A stretch of 6,070 nt of DNA from Candidatus Dadabacteria bacterium (GTDB lineage Bacteria > Desulfobacterota_D > UBA1144 > Nemesobacterales > Nemesobacteraceae), in assembly GCA_026709745.1 (NCBI GenBank), contig JAPOSJ010000040.1, positions 1 to 6,070 on the forward strand, read 5' to 3'. Positions 5,827-6,070 of this stretch are shown here, piece after piece (position 1 is the first letter of the stretch; every line of letters begins with the position of its first letter). The translations under genes were made by a program, and so were the position numbers. Below the pieces are notes generated by a model. That model saw nothing but the letters and a program-made list of their open reading frames with translations. It did no database searches and was not told the DNA's origin.

Positions 5827-6070
5827 CTACCTGTTTAGATACCGCTCTGCGGTGTTTAGAAATCCTGCGCAGAAATTTTCCATTTCAACTTCCATGGCCC
5901 TTACTCGGTTTACAAAGTAGTTGTAGGCTATTGTGGCTGGTATGGCAGCCGCAAGACCGATGGCGGTAGCTATAAGTGCCTCGGCGATTCCCGGAGCCAC
6001 AACCTCAAGCGAGGGAACCCCCTTGTTGCCCGCAAGACCTATAAAGGAGTTCATAATGCCCCACACCGTT
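5827..6070 (-). CDS. tolQ: TolQ/ExbB-family motor protein, C-terminal part
   Basis: This is the 3' part of a gene that runs off the right edge; 80 complete codons are visible. The protein is the multi-pass inner-membrane scaffold of the Tol motor and surrounds the TolR helices. Visible landmarks are TVWGIMNSFIGLA, part of the second transmembrane helix, whose Thr is the conserved channel-facing residue. After it come VAPGIAEALIATAIGLAAAI and PATIAYNYFVNR, which make up the third helix, with a second conserved Thr in IATAIG. A short amphipathic cytoplasmic tail ends the protein. The GTG at 6064-6066 is the Val of VWG inside the family core, so it is not a start. The true start and the operon promoter lie beyond the window. 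TolQ rather than ExbB is inferred from the adjacent tolR and TolA-like genes. Confidence 0.9.
   Translation of the reverse strand, partial: TVWGIMNSFIGLAGNKGVPSLEVVAPGIAEALIATAIGLAAAIPATIAYNYFVNRVRAMEVEMENFCAGFLNTAERYLNR

Noticed and set aside
1..6070. CRISPR array, insertion sequence, tRNA, phage or defence genes
   Set aside because: No regularly spaced repeats, transposase or integrase motifs, tRNA T-arm sequence or recognisable defence domain were seen on either strand.

Overview
The window looks like an ordinary chromosomal housekeeping and cell-envelope segment of a Gram-negative (diderm) bacterium. Genes for a Tol/Exb proton-driven motor, a SPOR-domain protein and ArgRS show this. The order argS, SPOR-domain protein, with Tol-type genes nearby, recalls Desulfobacterota (former Deltaproteobacteria) and related lineages such as Dadabacteria. 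That placement comes from remembered gene order and is only a suggestion. Coding density is very high and most gene junctions on the minus strand are 2 to 18 bases apart.

Layout: positions 1-484 are AT-rich and carry no convincing gene. They hold several short hairpins and, at the right end, a near-consensus promoter (426-454) for rplS (485-829, plus strand, ribosomal protein L19). All other genes are on the minus strand. In transcription order they are the tolQ 3' end (runs off the right edge), tolR, a TolA/TonB-like protein, a histidine-phosphatase-family enzyme, argS, a SPOR-domain membrane protein and a CDP-alcohol phosphatidyltransferase. This cluster converges on rplS, and the two terminal stop codons are interlocked in one TTAA.

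How the genes fit together: TolQ and TolR form the inner-membrane proton channel, and the TolA-like protein would transmit the energy across the periplasm to the outer membrane. The SPOR-domain protein probably binds septal peptidoglycan, and the phosphatidyltransferase makes a phospholipid head group. Most of the minus-strand cluster therefore concerns envelope maintenance and division, with argS and a metabolic phosphatase embedded in it. TolB and Pal are not found after the TolA-like gene, where they usually sit.

No mobile element, CRISPR array, tRNA, rRNA or defence system was recognised, and I do not see a novel multi-gene system. The most notable points are the interlocked convergent stop codons, the direct repeat framing the rplS promoter's -10 box, the run of hairpins in the AT-rich left end, and the Tol locus without tolB/pal.
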